Shown one piece after another: positions 1-5,911 of a DNA stretch of 8,239 nucleotides. Source of the stretch: JBICHM01 sp043101835 (GTDB taxonomy: Bacteria; Planctomycetota; Phycisphaerae; Phycisphaerales; UBA1924). The stretch is taken from NCBI GenBank assembly GCA_043101835.1, contig JBICHM010000176.1, positions 1-8,239 of the forward strand. Reading direction: 5' to 3'. A program made the position numbers and the translations under genes. A model generated the notes under the pieces. It worked only from the letters and a program-made list of their open reading frames with translations. It was not told the DNA's origin and made no database searches. Each line of letters opens with the position of its first letter. Within the stretch, counting starts at the first letter, position 1.

Positions 1-1350
1 GGCGCGCGCCGGTGCGCCGGGGGCGTCGCGCAGGCTCCGGGCCAGCTGTCCGGCGGCGGCGGCTCCGGCGTCGGCGTCGGGGAAATCCGGCCGATTGCGC
101 ACGATCGCGACCAGACAGGCGAGGGCGGCGCGCGCATCGCCGGCGCGCTCGGATTCGCGCACGCGATCGAGCAGGAGCGCGGCGAGGCGCCAGTTCGCCT
201 CCGCGCCAGCGAGCGAGAGCGCGCCGGGGTCGGGAAACGCCAGAAGCGAGCGTTCGAGCAAATCGATCGCGGCGTCGCGCTGCGTCGCGTCGCGCGCCAG
301 TGCGCGAGCCCGCGCCGCCGCGAGCAGGGGCGGCGGCGGGCCGTCGAGGCGCGCCGGCGGCATGGCCGCGAGTTTCTCCTGCACCAGCGCCCGGCGCTGC
401 TGCACGGGCAGGCCGATCTCCCCCTGCACGATGCGGGCGGCGAGGGTGCGTCCGGCGCGCGCGAGCGCCTGCGCCGGCGGCTCGCCGTCGCGCGCCGTCG
501 CGTCGACCAGGTAGCGCGCATCTTCGAGGAGGAGCAGGTAAGCGGGTTCCGGATCGCCGGTCGCGCGTCGGAAGGGGGCGCTGGTCGCGAGGGCGTCGAG
601 CAGGCGCAGGGCCTGATCGGGTCGGCCATCCCGCGCGACGGCGCGTGCAAGCCCGAGCGAAGCCTCGACGAAGGCGCGCGGATCGAGGTGCGCAAGGTCG
701 GGATCGCGCGCAAGCGCCTGTTCGAAATGGGCGCGCGCGGGCATTCGCTCGTCGAGCGAGGGGGCGCTGGCGCCGTGGAGAGTCGCGACGCCGTAGACGA
801 TGTCGCGCCGCGCCTCGAGCAGCGGCTCGCGCAGGTCGAGGTGGCTGACGGCGTCGACGCCGTTCTGGGCGATGGACGCCGCGTCGCCGGCGCGCGGGTC
901 GTTGATGCTCGCCAGCAGCGCGGCGCAGCGGGCGATGCCCATCGGCATGCGGAACTCGGCGTACTCGACGGCCAGCGCGCTGCGGAGGTCCTGCAGGTCG
1001 CGCCGGTCGGCGAAATCCGGCGTCTGCTCGATGCGCGCCAGCGCATCGGCGACGGCAATGTCGAAGCGGCCGAGGGCGAACGCGGCGTCGGTGGATTCCT
1101 CCAGCACCCGGTCGCGCTGCGCCTGCGTGGGGAGGGCGACGAGCGCCGCGGTGTCGGCGGCGTCGGCGGCCAGGCGATCGAGCAGCGCCTCGGCCAGTTG
1201 CACCAGCGTGATGGGATAGGTCGTCGGCGACTGCGGCTCACGCGCTTCGGCGCGGAGGGCCTCGATGCGCGCGGTCAGGTCGTCCTGCGCGATCGCCTGT
1301 GGCGCGATCGCGAGCCCCGCCGCGAGCAGGCAGGCGCGAACGCGCCTCAC
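1..1350 (-). CDS. Secreted helical-repeat (TPR-like) protein, 3' end beyond window
   Basis: The frame is open for 450 codons, from a GTG at 1350 to the left edge, with no stop. The GTG overlaps the TGA of the upstream exbD-like gene by 4 nt (GTGA), which supports this start and suggests coupled translation. The N-terminus reads as a signal peptide: MRRVR, a hydrophobic run (ACLLAAGLAIAP), then an AIA site at residues 19-21 followed by QDDL. The mature part is rich in Ala, Leu, Arg and Asp and looks like consecutive amphipathic helices, for example around residues 205-250 (ARAHFEQALARDPDLAHLDP, then a helix ending RLLDALATSAPF). That pattern is typical of tetratricopeptide-like solenoids, though no clean 34-residue consensus was established. 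It is probably a periplasmic scaffold that acts with the ExbB/ExbD complex encoded just upstream; that role is inferred from the operon only. Confidence 0.8.
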   Translation of the reverse strand, partial: MRRVRACLLAAGLAIAPQAIAQDDLTARIEALRAEAREPQSPTTYPITLVQLAEALLDRLAADAADTAALVALPTQAQRDRVLEESTDAAFALGRFDIAVADALARIEQTPDFADRRDLQDLRSALAVEYAEFRMPMGIARCAALLASINDPRAGDAASIAQNGVDAVSHLDLREPLLEARRDIVYGVATLHGASAPSLDERMPARAHFEQALARDPDLAHLDPRAFVEASLGLARAVARDGRPDQALRLLDALATSAPFRRATGDPEPAYLLLLEDARYLVDATARDGEPPAQALARAGRTLAARIVQGEIGLPVQQRRALVQEKLAAMPPARLDGPPPPLLAAARARALARDATQRDAAIDLLERSLLAFPDPGALSLAGAEANWRLAALLLDRVRESERAGDARAALACLVAIVRNRPDFPDADAGAAAAGQLARSLRDAPGAPARA

Positions 1351-1829
1351 GGCGTGGCCTCGGCGAAGCGGACGTTCTCGAACCCGGCGGTGAGCACCGC
1401 GTTCAGCGTGGCGAGTGCGTGCTCCCACTGCGCGCCGGGCTCGGCGCGGATAAGAAACCGTTGGTCGATCGCCAGGTCGAGCGCGCGGGCGCGCACGAGG
1501 GCGGCGGCAAGCGCCTCGGGCGTGGGCGTCGCCGGCAGCAGGGGGCTGTCGGTGCGCAGGATGGGCCCGGCGGGCGTGCTCGCGACGAGCACGCTGATGG
1601 GGCGCTCGGGCAGGGCGAACGGATCGTCGGGCTGCCCTGCGGCGCGCGCAGCGGGCAGGTCGACCTGGAAGTAGCGCTCCTCGCTGCGGAACTGCGCGGC
1701 GAGCAGGAAGTAGAGCAGAAGAAGGAATACGACGTCGATGAGCGGCGCGAAGCGCGCGGCCGACGACAGGCCCGCGTGCTCGGGGCGCAGGGCGCGGGCG
1801 CTTCGTATGGCGCTGGCGCGGTCAGCCAT
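1347..1829 (-). CDS. ExbD/TolR-family protein (second copy)
   Basis: The protein has 160 residues. A short basic cytoplasmic N-terminus (1-25) leads into one membrane helix at about 28-46, with the sequence FAPLIDVVFLLLLYFLLAAQ. Asp32 is in the position of the proton-carrying aspartate of ExbD, TolR and MotB. The rest (47-160) would be a periplasmic domain, beginning FRSEERYFQVDLP, which resembles the start of ExbD periplasmic domains. The ATG at 1829 overlaps the end of the first exbD-like gene by 8 nt; the open frame extends further upstream, but that stretch lies inside the neighbour out of frame and is not credible. It differs clearly from the first copy, since the usual LTPMVDV is FAPLIDV here. 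It probably forms the stator with the ExbB-like protein. Whether the two copies form a heterodimer is unknown. Confidence 0.9.
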   Translation of the reverse strand: MADRASAIRSARALRPEHAGLSSAARFAPLIDVVFLLLLYFLLAAQFRSEERYFQVDLPAARAAGQPDDPFALPERPISVLVASTPAGPILRTDSPLLPATPTPEALAAALVRARALDLAIDQRFLIRAEPGAQWEHALATLNAVLTAGFENVRFAEATP

Positions 1830-2274
1830 CGCGCTCGGTGGCCGCGAGCCGGGCGCGCGGGACGCCGGCGGTGCGGCACGCCTCCATGACGGGGAAGACG
1901 CGCTGGTACTGCTCCTCTCGCCCAGCGCGCACGACGACACGGAGTTCGGGGTCGCTCCGGCGCGCTTCGAGGAGGATCTCGGCGAGCCGCGCCTCGCCCC
2001 GTTCGCCGGGGGGCAGTTCGATCGTGCCGACGCGCGCCCAGACGCCGGGCTCGGCGTCCTCGGGCACGATGTTGACGACGATGCGCCGCTCGGCGCCGGG
2101 GCGCTCGGCGCGCGGATCGGCGACGCGCGGGAGTTCGAGATCGATCCGCTCCGCGCTGGTGATCTGCGCAACGAGCACGAAGAAGATGATCAGGAGGAAG
2201 ACCACGTCCACCATCGGCGTGAGGTTCGGCGTCAGGCCGCCGGCGCGGTGTTTCTTCTTCCGCCGGCGCGTCAT
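1822..2274 (-). CDS. ExbD/TolR-family biopolymer transport protein (first copy)
   Basis: The protein has 150 residues and is a standard-length ExbD. A strongly basic N-terminus (TRRRKKKHR) is followed by the hallmark LTPMVDVVFLLIIFFVLVAQ at residues 18-37. Asp23 is the expected proton-accepting residue in the membrane helix. The periplasmic domain (about 41-150) starts AERIDLELPR and ends with a VVVRAGREEQYQRVFPVMEA stretch, matching the C-terminal ExbD fold in which D/R-rich beta strands precede a helix. The ATG at 2274 overlaps the TGA of the exbB-like gene by 4 nt (ATGA). ExbB and ExbD proteins use the proton gradient across the inner membrane to move a partner protein that spans the periplasm. 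The partner here is most likely the VWA protein encoded upstream in the operon (inference). Confidence 0.95.
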   Translation of the reverse strand: MTRRRKKKHRAGGLTPNLTPMVDVVFLLIIFFVLVAQITSAERIDLELPRVADPRAERPGAERRIVVNIVPEDAEPGVWARVGTIELPPGERGEARLAEILLEARRSDPELRVVVRAGREEQYQRVFPVMEACRTAGVPRARLAATERDG

Positions 2275-3080
2275 GAGGAGGCGCGCCCGATGTGGTTGAC
2301 GATGTCCTCGGCGTTGAGCGCCGCCTCGCTGACGCGCGCATCGATCGTGTTGCGGATGAAGGCGTACCCGGCGAGCGCCGGGATGGCCACGACGAGGCCC
2401 CAGAAGGTGGTCGTCAGCGCCGTGCCGATGCCTGCCGCGAGGCCGACGGGGTCGGGCGAGCCGCCCGCGGCGACGATCTCGCGGAAGGCGAGGATCATGC
2501 CGTAGACCGTGCCGAAGAGCCCGATCATCGGCGAGACGGAGCCGATGATGTTCAGCGTCTCGACGCGGCGCATGCGCTCGCCGGTGAGCTCCTCGCACGC
2601 CTGCTCGAGGGCGCGGAGCATGGCGTCGCGCCCGGCGTCGCGCTCGCGCAGCGCGGCGCGCAGCGCGTGGGCGAAGTAGGAGGCGTCGCCCTTCAGGCCG
2701 GGCTCCACGGCGTCGTGGTCGCCCTCCTTCATGCGCTTGCGCGCGCTCGAAATGCTGTCGATCGGCGCGATGCGCTCGCGCGCATTCTCGCGGCTGAAGA
2801 CGCTGATGAGCGCGAAGGTCGCGACGCTCATCGCCAGGAGCAGCCAGATGATCGCGCTGCCGAGCCACTCAACCGAGCCGGTCCGCTGGTTGCGCTGCAC
2901 GAAGAACGCCTCGGCGAAGGAGACGCTGCGCCCTTCCGGCGCTTCCTCGACGGCGCCGGCGACATCACCGGTGGCGGGCGCATCGTCCTGCGCCGCGGCG
3001 CCTGGTGCGCCGAGGATCAGCGCGACGACGCCGACGAGCGTGAGAAGAAGGAGCGTGATCGAGCGCGGGTGTCTGGTCAT
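2271..3080 (-). CDS. ExbB/TolQ/MotA-family proton channel protein
   Basis: The protein has 269 residues. It starts with a signal-peptide-like segment (hydrophobic 9-29, then AAAQDD), then a periplasmic stretch of about 40 residues. Three membrane helices follow at about 73-95, 175-200 and 217-243. The long cytoplasmic segment between helices 1 and 2 (96-174) is typical of the family. Diagnostic stretches are LNIIGSVSPMIGLFGTVYGM (176-195) and GIGTALTTTFWGLVVAIPAL (217-236), which line the channel in ExbB and TolQ. The cleavable N-terminus before helix 1 is often seen in ExbB homologues with an extra periplasmic region. Only 24 nt separate it from the VWA gene upstream, and no clear Shine-Dalgarno is visible before the ATG. 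It should form the ring that holds the ExbD helices and powers the complex. Confidence 0.95.
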   Translation of the reverse strand: MTRHPRSITLLLLTLVGVVALILGAPGAAAQDDAPATGDVAGAVEEAPEGRSVSFAEAFFVQRNQRTGSVEWLGSAIIWLLLAMSVATFALISVFSRENARERIAPIDSISSARKRMKEGDHDAVEPGLKGDASYFAHALRAALRERDAGRDAMLRALEQACEELTGERMRRVETLNIIGSVSPMIGLFGTVYGMILAFREIVAAGGSPDPVGLAAGIGTALTTTFWGLVVAIPALAGYAFIRNTIDARVSEAALNAEDIVNHIGRASS

Positions 3081-3104
3081 GGGCGGGTGTCGGCTGGTCG
3101 CGGG

Positions 3105-4130
3105 TCAGCGTGCGGGGTCGAGCGGCGCGCGGGGCGTCGGCGCCGCATCGCCGGTGAGGTCGTCGAGCGTCACGAACTTGTACCCGGCCTCGCCGCCGTG
3201 GGCGCGCCCGATCGCGCGCATCAGGCCCGTGGGGTCTTCACTGAGGATCTGGATGGTCTTGATGGTGACGGGCCGGTCGCCGTCGGCGTCGGCGGGGTTC
3301 ATGCGGTCGAGGCGCGCGAGCAGATCCTCGGCGGAGGCGTCGAGCAGGTCCGCTTCGCCGAATCTGCCGAGCACGAAGACGGCGTCGGGGCGGAAGTCGA
3401 GGGCGGCGTCGAGCGCCGCGAGCAGGTTCGTGCCGCCTCGCGGGCGCAGGCCGTCGAGCCATTCGAAGACGGCGCGCTTCGCGTCGCTCGTCGCGTCGAT
3501 GAGGATCGGGCGCGCGATCTCCGGCGGGAAGGGCGCGTGCTCGACCTCGTCGTCGCCGGAGCCTCGGAGCAGGACGACCTGGAACCGCTGCGTCGGGTGC
3601 AGCGCCCCGGCGGAGCGTTTGAGCTCGCGCACGATGTCGGGGAAGGCGGTCACCATCGCGCCGGAGAAGTCAACGACGTACACGATGTTGCGCGCATCGC
3701 TCGCGCCCAGGCCGGCGAACGTGACCTCCCGCGCCCGCTCGGTGACGGGGGCCGGCGGCGGCGGGGCGTCGAGCGTCGGCAGCGTCGGCGCATCGGTGAG
3801 CGCGTCGCCCAGCGCGATGGGGGCGCCGCTGTCGGGCAGGTCGGGAAGATCGGGGAGCGCAGCCTCGGGGACGAAGGTCGGCGACTCCTCCGCCGGCTCC
3901 GGCGCACTGGCCGGCGCGGGCGCGAACGACGGATCGTCGAAGGAGACGACCGCCGGCGCGGGGCGATCAACGGGCACGACGCTCCAGGCGACGAAGAACG
4001 CGAGCGCGACAACGCTCGCGTGCACGCCGGCCGAGAGCGCCCACGGCGTTACGCGCTGGAGCATCGTCGGCGCCGGCTCGGGCGGCGAGGCGGGGTCGAT
4101 CAATCGCACGACGCCGTCGGAGTGCGTCAT
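3105..4130 (-). CDS. Single-pass membrane protein with Pro-rich linker and VWA domain
   Basis: The protein has 341 residues. A cytoplasmic N-terminus (1-30) precedes one membrane helix at about 33-53 without a cleavage site, then an Ala/Pro/Asp-rich linker (about 55-130) that includes the repeat LPDLPDLPD. The C-terminal half (about 146-325) reads as a von Willebrand A domain: a strand plus metal-site motif IVYVVDFSGAMV (149-160), a helix, VREL.RSAGAL, QVVLLRG, RGGTNLLAALDAAL (231-244) and VFVLGRFGEAD (251-261). The metal site is altered: the DxSxS motif reads DFSGA, and the usual TDG is GRFG, while Asp154, Ser156 and Thr234 remain. The topology (N-in helix, Pro-rich linker, periplasmic domain) is that of TonB or TolA, so it may be the partner moved by ExbB/ExbD. 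That role is inference from position and topology. The start lies 9 nt after the DoxX stop. Confidence 0.88.
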   Translation of the reverse strand: MTHSDGVVRLIDPASPPEPAPTMLQRVTPWALSAGVHASVVALAFFVAWSVVPVDRPAPAVVSFDDPSFAPAPASAPEPAEESPTFVPEAALPDLPDLPDSGAPIALGDALTDAPTLPTLDAPPPPAPVTERAREVTFAGLGASDARNIVYVVDFSGAMVTAFPDIVRELKRSAGALHPTQRFQVVLLRGSGDDEVEHAPFPPEIARPILIDATSDAKRAVFEWLDGLRPRGGTNLLAALDAALDFRPDAVFVLGRFGEADLLDASAEDLLARLDRMNPADADGDRPVTIKTIQILSEDPTGLMRAIGRAHGGEAGYKFVTLDDLTGDAAPTPRAPLDPAR

Positions 4131-4136
4131 GCGAGC

Positions 4137-4142
4137 AGTCTA
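4137..4142 (-). promoter_or_regulatory. Candidate -10 hexamer (TAGACT) for VWA gene
   Basis: On the minus strand the sequence reads TAGACT, then GCTCGC, then the ATG at 4130. The 6-nt spacing would place transcription start on or next to the A of the ATG, giving a leaderless mRNA. The TAG of the hexamer is also the stop codon of the DoxX gene. No -35 element was recognised and no Shine-Dalgarno is present. It is proposed because the aminotransferase and holB starts show the same arrangement. It could be chance. Confidence 0.35.
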
Positions 4143-5069
4143 CGCGCTGGCCTGATGTCCGTCGGGCGCGCGCTTCGATCGCTTCGATTTCGACCCGTCA
4201 CGCCGCGGCGCGAAGAGCAGATCGAAGGCGACTGGGCCGGGCCCGCTGAAGGTCAGCGACATCGCGGCGCAGAAGAGCGTGAACTGCAGCAGCAGCGTCT
4301 GCCACGCCTCGCTGGCGAAGCCTTCGACGGGAGGCAGGAATCCGAACGTGCCCGCGGCGCCGCCGGCGACGACGGGGCCGATCTGCGTCATCCACATCGC
4401 CATCGCCATCACGCACGCGAGGCCGAGCGCCCAGAAGCGGGTGAAGAAGCCGATGAGGATGAAGGCGCCGCCGAAGAACTCGGTGAGCGCCGCGGCCCAG
4501 GCGAGATAGCGCGGACGCGCGCCCGCGCCCATCCAGCCGGGCAGGATCGCGCTCGATGCATCGGTCGAGGTCGTGTTGTCGTGCAGGCTCAGCGCGATGC
4601 CGAAGAGCCGGCGCACCGGCGCGGGCGTCGGGAATTGCTCGGCGGTGTACGCGCCGGACGCGGTGCTCTGCTGGCGCACGGGCGTGGCGACCGGGGGTTC
4701 GGTGGTCTCTTCCGCGCCTTCCCCGGTCTCCTCGGCGGGTGCTTCCTCGGACTGCGCCGGCGGCTCCTCGGCGGGCTGCTCGCCCTGCGCTTCGCCGGGC
4801 GGCGTCGACGCAGGATCAGTCGCCTGCGAATCGTCGGCCTGCTCGCCGGCCTGCTCCTCGGGCTGGGCGTCCTCGGTCGGAGGCGGCGCGGGAACGCCGG
4901 TGACGGGGATGTCCACGCCCATGTTGGCGAGGGCTGCGGCCTGCTCGCCCTGGACCTCGAAGTCCTTGTAGAAAAGCTTTCCGGCGCCGGCGTAGAGGAA
5001 GGTCACCGCGAGGGCGAGCCGGATGAACAGGGGCGAGAATCCCAGTGCTACGCGATCGCGGAAGAGCAT
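4140..5069 (-). CDS. DoxX-family membrane protein with acidic Pro/Glu-rich insertion
   Basis: The protein has 309 residues. The first membrane helix (about 12-31, RLALAVTFLYAGAGKLF) is the usual DoxX start. Later helices are at about 188-208 (AALTEFFGGAFILIGFFTR, with the conserved Glu197 of the family), 212-236 and 257-275. Most DoxX proteins have about 130-180 residues and short loops. Here about 130 residues lie between helix 1 and helix 2, and about 62-128 of these are almost only Glu, Pro, Ala, Gln, Thr and Asp, so they should be disordered and strongly negative. The C-terminus is basic (SKSKRSKR). DoxX proteins are poorly defined; some act with thiosulfate:quinone oxidoreductase and some in redox stress. 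No such partner is encoded here. It is the first gene of the minus-strand operon, and its ATG has a good ribosome binding site. Confidence 0.85.
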   Translation of the reverse strand: MLFRDRVALGFSPLFIRLALAVTFLYAGAGKLFYKDFEVQGEQAAALANMGVDIPVTGVPAPPPTEDAQPEEQAGEQADDSQATDPASTPPGEAQGEQPAEEPPAQSEEAPAEETGEGAEETTEPPVATPVRQQSTASGAYTAEQFPTPAPVRRLFGIALSLHDNTTSTDASSAILPGWMGAGARPRYLAWAAALTEFFGGAFILIGFFTRFWALGLACVMAMAMWMTQIGPVVAGGAAGTFGFLPPVEGFASEAWQTLLLQFTLFCAAMSLTFSGPGPVAFDLLFAPRRDGSKSKRSKRAPDGHQASA

Positions 5070-5073
5070 GGGT

Positions 5074-5079
5074 CACCTC
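5074..5079 (-). promoter_or_regulatory. Shine-Dalgarno site of the DoxX gene (GAGGTG)
   Basis: On the minus strand GAGGTG sits 4 nt before the ATG at 5069. It matches the anti-Shine-Dalgarno end of 16S rRNA over six bases and fixes the start. It is the only strong Shine-Dalgarno site seen before a gene in this window. No convincing promoter for the operon was found in the GC-rich spacer upstream (5080-5226), which otherwise shows only a small 5-bp hairpin at 5173-5188. Confidence 0.65.
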
Positions 5080-5226
5080 ATCGGGCGGAGGGGCGGGGTC
5101 ATCCACTCACAACGGCGCGCCCCGGGGGGTCTCCGAGCACTTGTTCGGGCTGGGCGACGCGGGATGTCGCGCGCCCCGCCACCGGGGCATGGTACCCCCG
5201 GGTGCGCGGCCGGTTGGCGAGGCGGG

Positions 5227-5255
5227 TTGACGGGCGCCGCACCGGCGCTGAGCAT
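5227..5255 (+). promoter_or_regulatory. Candidate promoter of tRNA-Leu
   Basis: TTGACG (5227-5232) is close to the consensus -35 box. It is followed after exactly 17 bp by GAGCAT (5250-5255), which keeps the A at position 2 and the AT at positions 5-6 of the -10 consensus. The predicted transcription start, about 5262, lies a few bases before the mature tRNA 5' end at 5267, as expected for a short tRNA leader. The -10 match is weak, so this is moderate support only. Confidence 0.5.
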
Positions 5256-5266
5256 CCAGCGCTGCA

Positions 5267-5351
5267 GCGGGCGTGGCGGAACTGGCAGACGCGCGGGACT
5301 TAGGATCCCGTGTCCGATAAGGACGTGGAGGTTCGAATCCTCTCGCCCGCA
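5267..5351 (+). tRNA. tRNA-Leu (anticodon UAG)
   Basis: A complete class II tRNA cloverleaf can be folded by eye. Acceptor stem GCGGGCG (5267-5273) pairs with CGCCCGC (5344-5350), with discriminator A at 5351. The anticodon stem CGGGA/TCCCG encloses the loop CTTAGGA, giving anticodon UAG at 5301-5303, which reads CUN leucine codons. The long variable arm has a GTCC/GGAC stem (5312-5324). The T arm carries TTCGAAT at 5332-5338. The A discriminator and long variable arm fit leucine identity. The 3' CCA is not encoded, because TT follows the discriminator, so it must be added after transcription. No convincing terminator hairpin was found downstream. Confidence 0.97.
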
Positions 5352-5441
5352 TTGCCTCGACGATCGCGCAGCGATTGCGCGTTCTGCGGACCTGTTCTCC
5401 GGACCGGCGGCCTTTGGTCGGGACCGGCATCGGGGGTTTTT

Positions 5442-5462
5442 CGTTCGCGATCGCAGCGAACG
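5442..5462 (+). repeat. 7-bp inverted repeat downstream of a T5 run
   Basis: CGTTCGC (5442-5448) and GCGAACG (5456-5462) are perfect inverted repeats around a 7-base loop. A run of five T (5437-5441) comes immediately before, not after, the stem on the plus strand, so it is not a classical Rho-independent terminator for the tRNA transcript. On the minus strand the stem is followed by A residues, so it is not one there either. It may be an operator or an RNA hairpin upstream of the small gene that follows. Confidence 0.4.
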
Positions 5463-5463
5463 C

Positions 5464-5491
5464 TTGGCGAAGGCCGAACAGGTGATAGCCT
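5464..5491 (+). promoter_or_regulatory. Weak candidate promoter for the small plus-strand gene
   Basis: TTGGCG (5464-5469) and TAGCCT (5486-5491) are separated by 16 bp, directly after the 7-bp inverted repeat. Transcription would begin near 5498, which favours the ATG at 5543 over the GTG at 5495 as the start of the gene. Both boxes match the consensus only in part. Confidence 0.25.
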
Positions 5492-5542
5492 TGCGTGAAC
5501 GCACCCCGCACCGAGGGCGCGCCGCGAGCACGGACGCATCGC

Positions 5543-5911
5543 ATGACGGCCATCCCCCCGACCAACCCGTTCCACATCGCGCGAGCCTACGGCTCCGGCG
5601 TTGTCGGTCGTGTCGGGCCGGGCGCGCCGGTGCGTCCCGCGCAGCCCACGCAGCCGGTCGAGAAGCCCGCGCAGCGCGTCGAGCCGGCACGCGATGCGAA
5701 GCGCGCCTCCAGCCTCGATTCCATCGCCGAGCGCACGAAGTCTCCCGCCATGCGCCGCCTGCTCGCGGGCGTGGTGCCGGGCGGCATCGACTTCAGCGGC
5801 GAGACGCCCCGCCCGACCACGGGCGCGATTCCCCTCTACCGCCATCCCGCCGACCACAACGCCGCGGCGACGACGCTCTCGGCGGGCCGGATGGTGGATG
5901 TGGAGGGTTAG
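5543..5911 (+). CDS. Hypothetical protein, 122 aa, unrecognised
   Basis: I do not recognise the family. The predicted product begins MTAIPPTNPFHIARAYG, continues with a Pro/Ala/Gln/Arg-rich middle (about 20-55) that is probably disordered, and ends with a more ordered-looking part containing MRRLLAGVVPGGIDFSGE (68-85) and IPLYRHPADHNAAATTL (95-111). No signal peptide, membrane segment or cysteine is visible, so it is probably cytoplasmic. The frame is also open from a GTG at 5495, adding 16 residues (starting MNAPRTEG); ATG 5543 was chosen because the extension is low in complexity and a candidate promoter would start after 5495. Neither start has a Shine-Dalgarno site. The last G of the TAG stop is the first base of the inverted repeat at 5911. 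It is probably real, because the ordered C-terminal motifs look unlike a random GC-rich frame. Confidence 0.6.
   Translation: MTAIPPTNPFHIARAYGSGVVGRVGPGAPVRPAQPTQPVEKPAQRVEPARDAKRASSLDSIAERTKSPAMRRLLAGVVPGGIDFSGETPRPTTGAIPLYRHPADHNAAATTLSAGRMVDVEG

Noticed and set aside
1347..2171. A longer, 274-residue version of the second ExbD starting at 2171
   Set aside because: The extra 114 residues lie out of frame within the first ExbD gene and are Ser/Pro/Arg-rich. The ATG at 1829 gives a normal ExbD length and topology.
12..2505. Several plus-strand open frames of 139-328 codons opposite the repeat protein and the ExbD genes
   Set aside because: Their products are Arg/Ala-rich and unstructured, while the minus strand has recognisable ExbD hallmarks, a signal peptide and coupled overlaps.
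1..5069. Zorya-type anti-phage system (ZorA/ZorB are MotA/MotB-like)
   Set aside because: The ExbB-like and ExbD-like proteins have normal ExbB/ExbD lengths without the long ZorA tail or the OmpA-like ZorB domain, and no ZorC, ZorD or ZorE is present.
2292..5303. A 1003-codon open frame on the plus strand opposite ExbB, the VWA gene and DoxX
   Set aside because: It is codon-for-codon aligned with three minus-strand genes that share one frame. It stays open only because those genes avoid TTA, CTA and TCA codons. Its translation is low-complexity Arg/Gly/Ala/Glu and runs into the tRNA.
5267..5351. tRNA-Leu as an integration site of a mobile element
   Set aside because: No copy of the tRNA 3' end, integrase or recombinase is found in the window.
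5401..5428. 8-bp direct repeat GGACCGGC (5401-5408 and 5421-5428)
   Set aside because: It is short and GC-rich, so chance is a fair explanation in this DNA, and nothing around it suggests an attachment site or target duplication.
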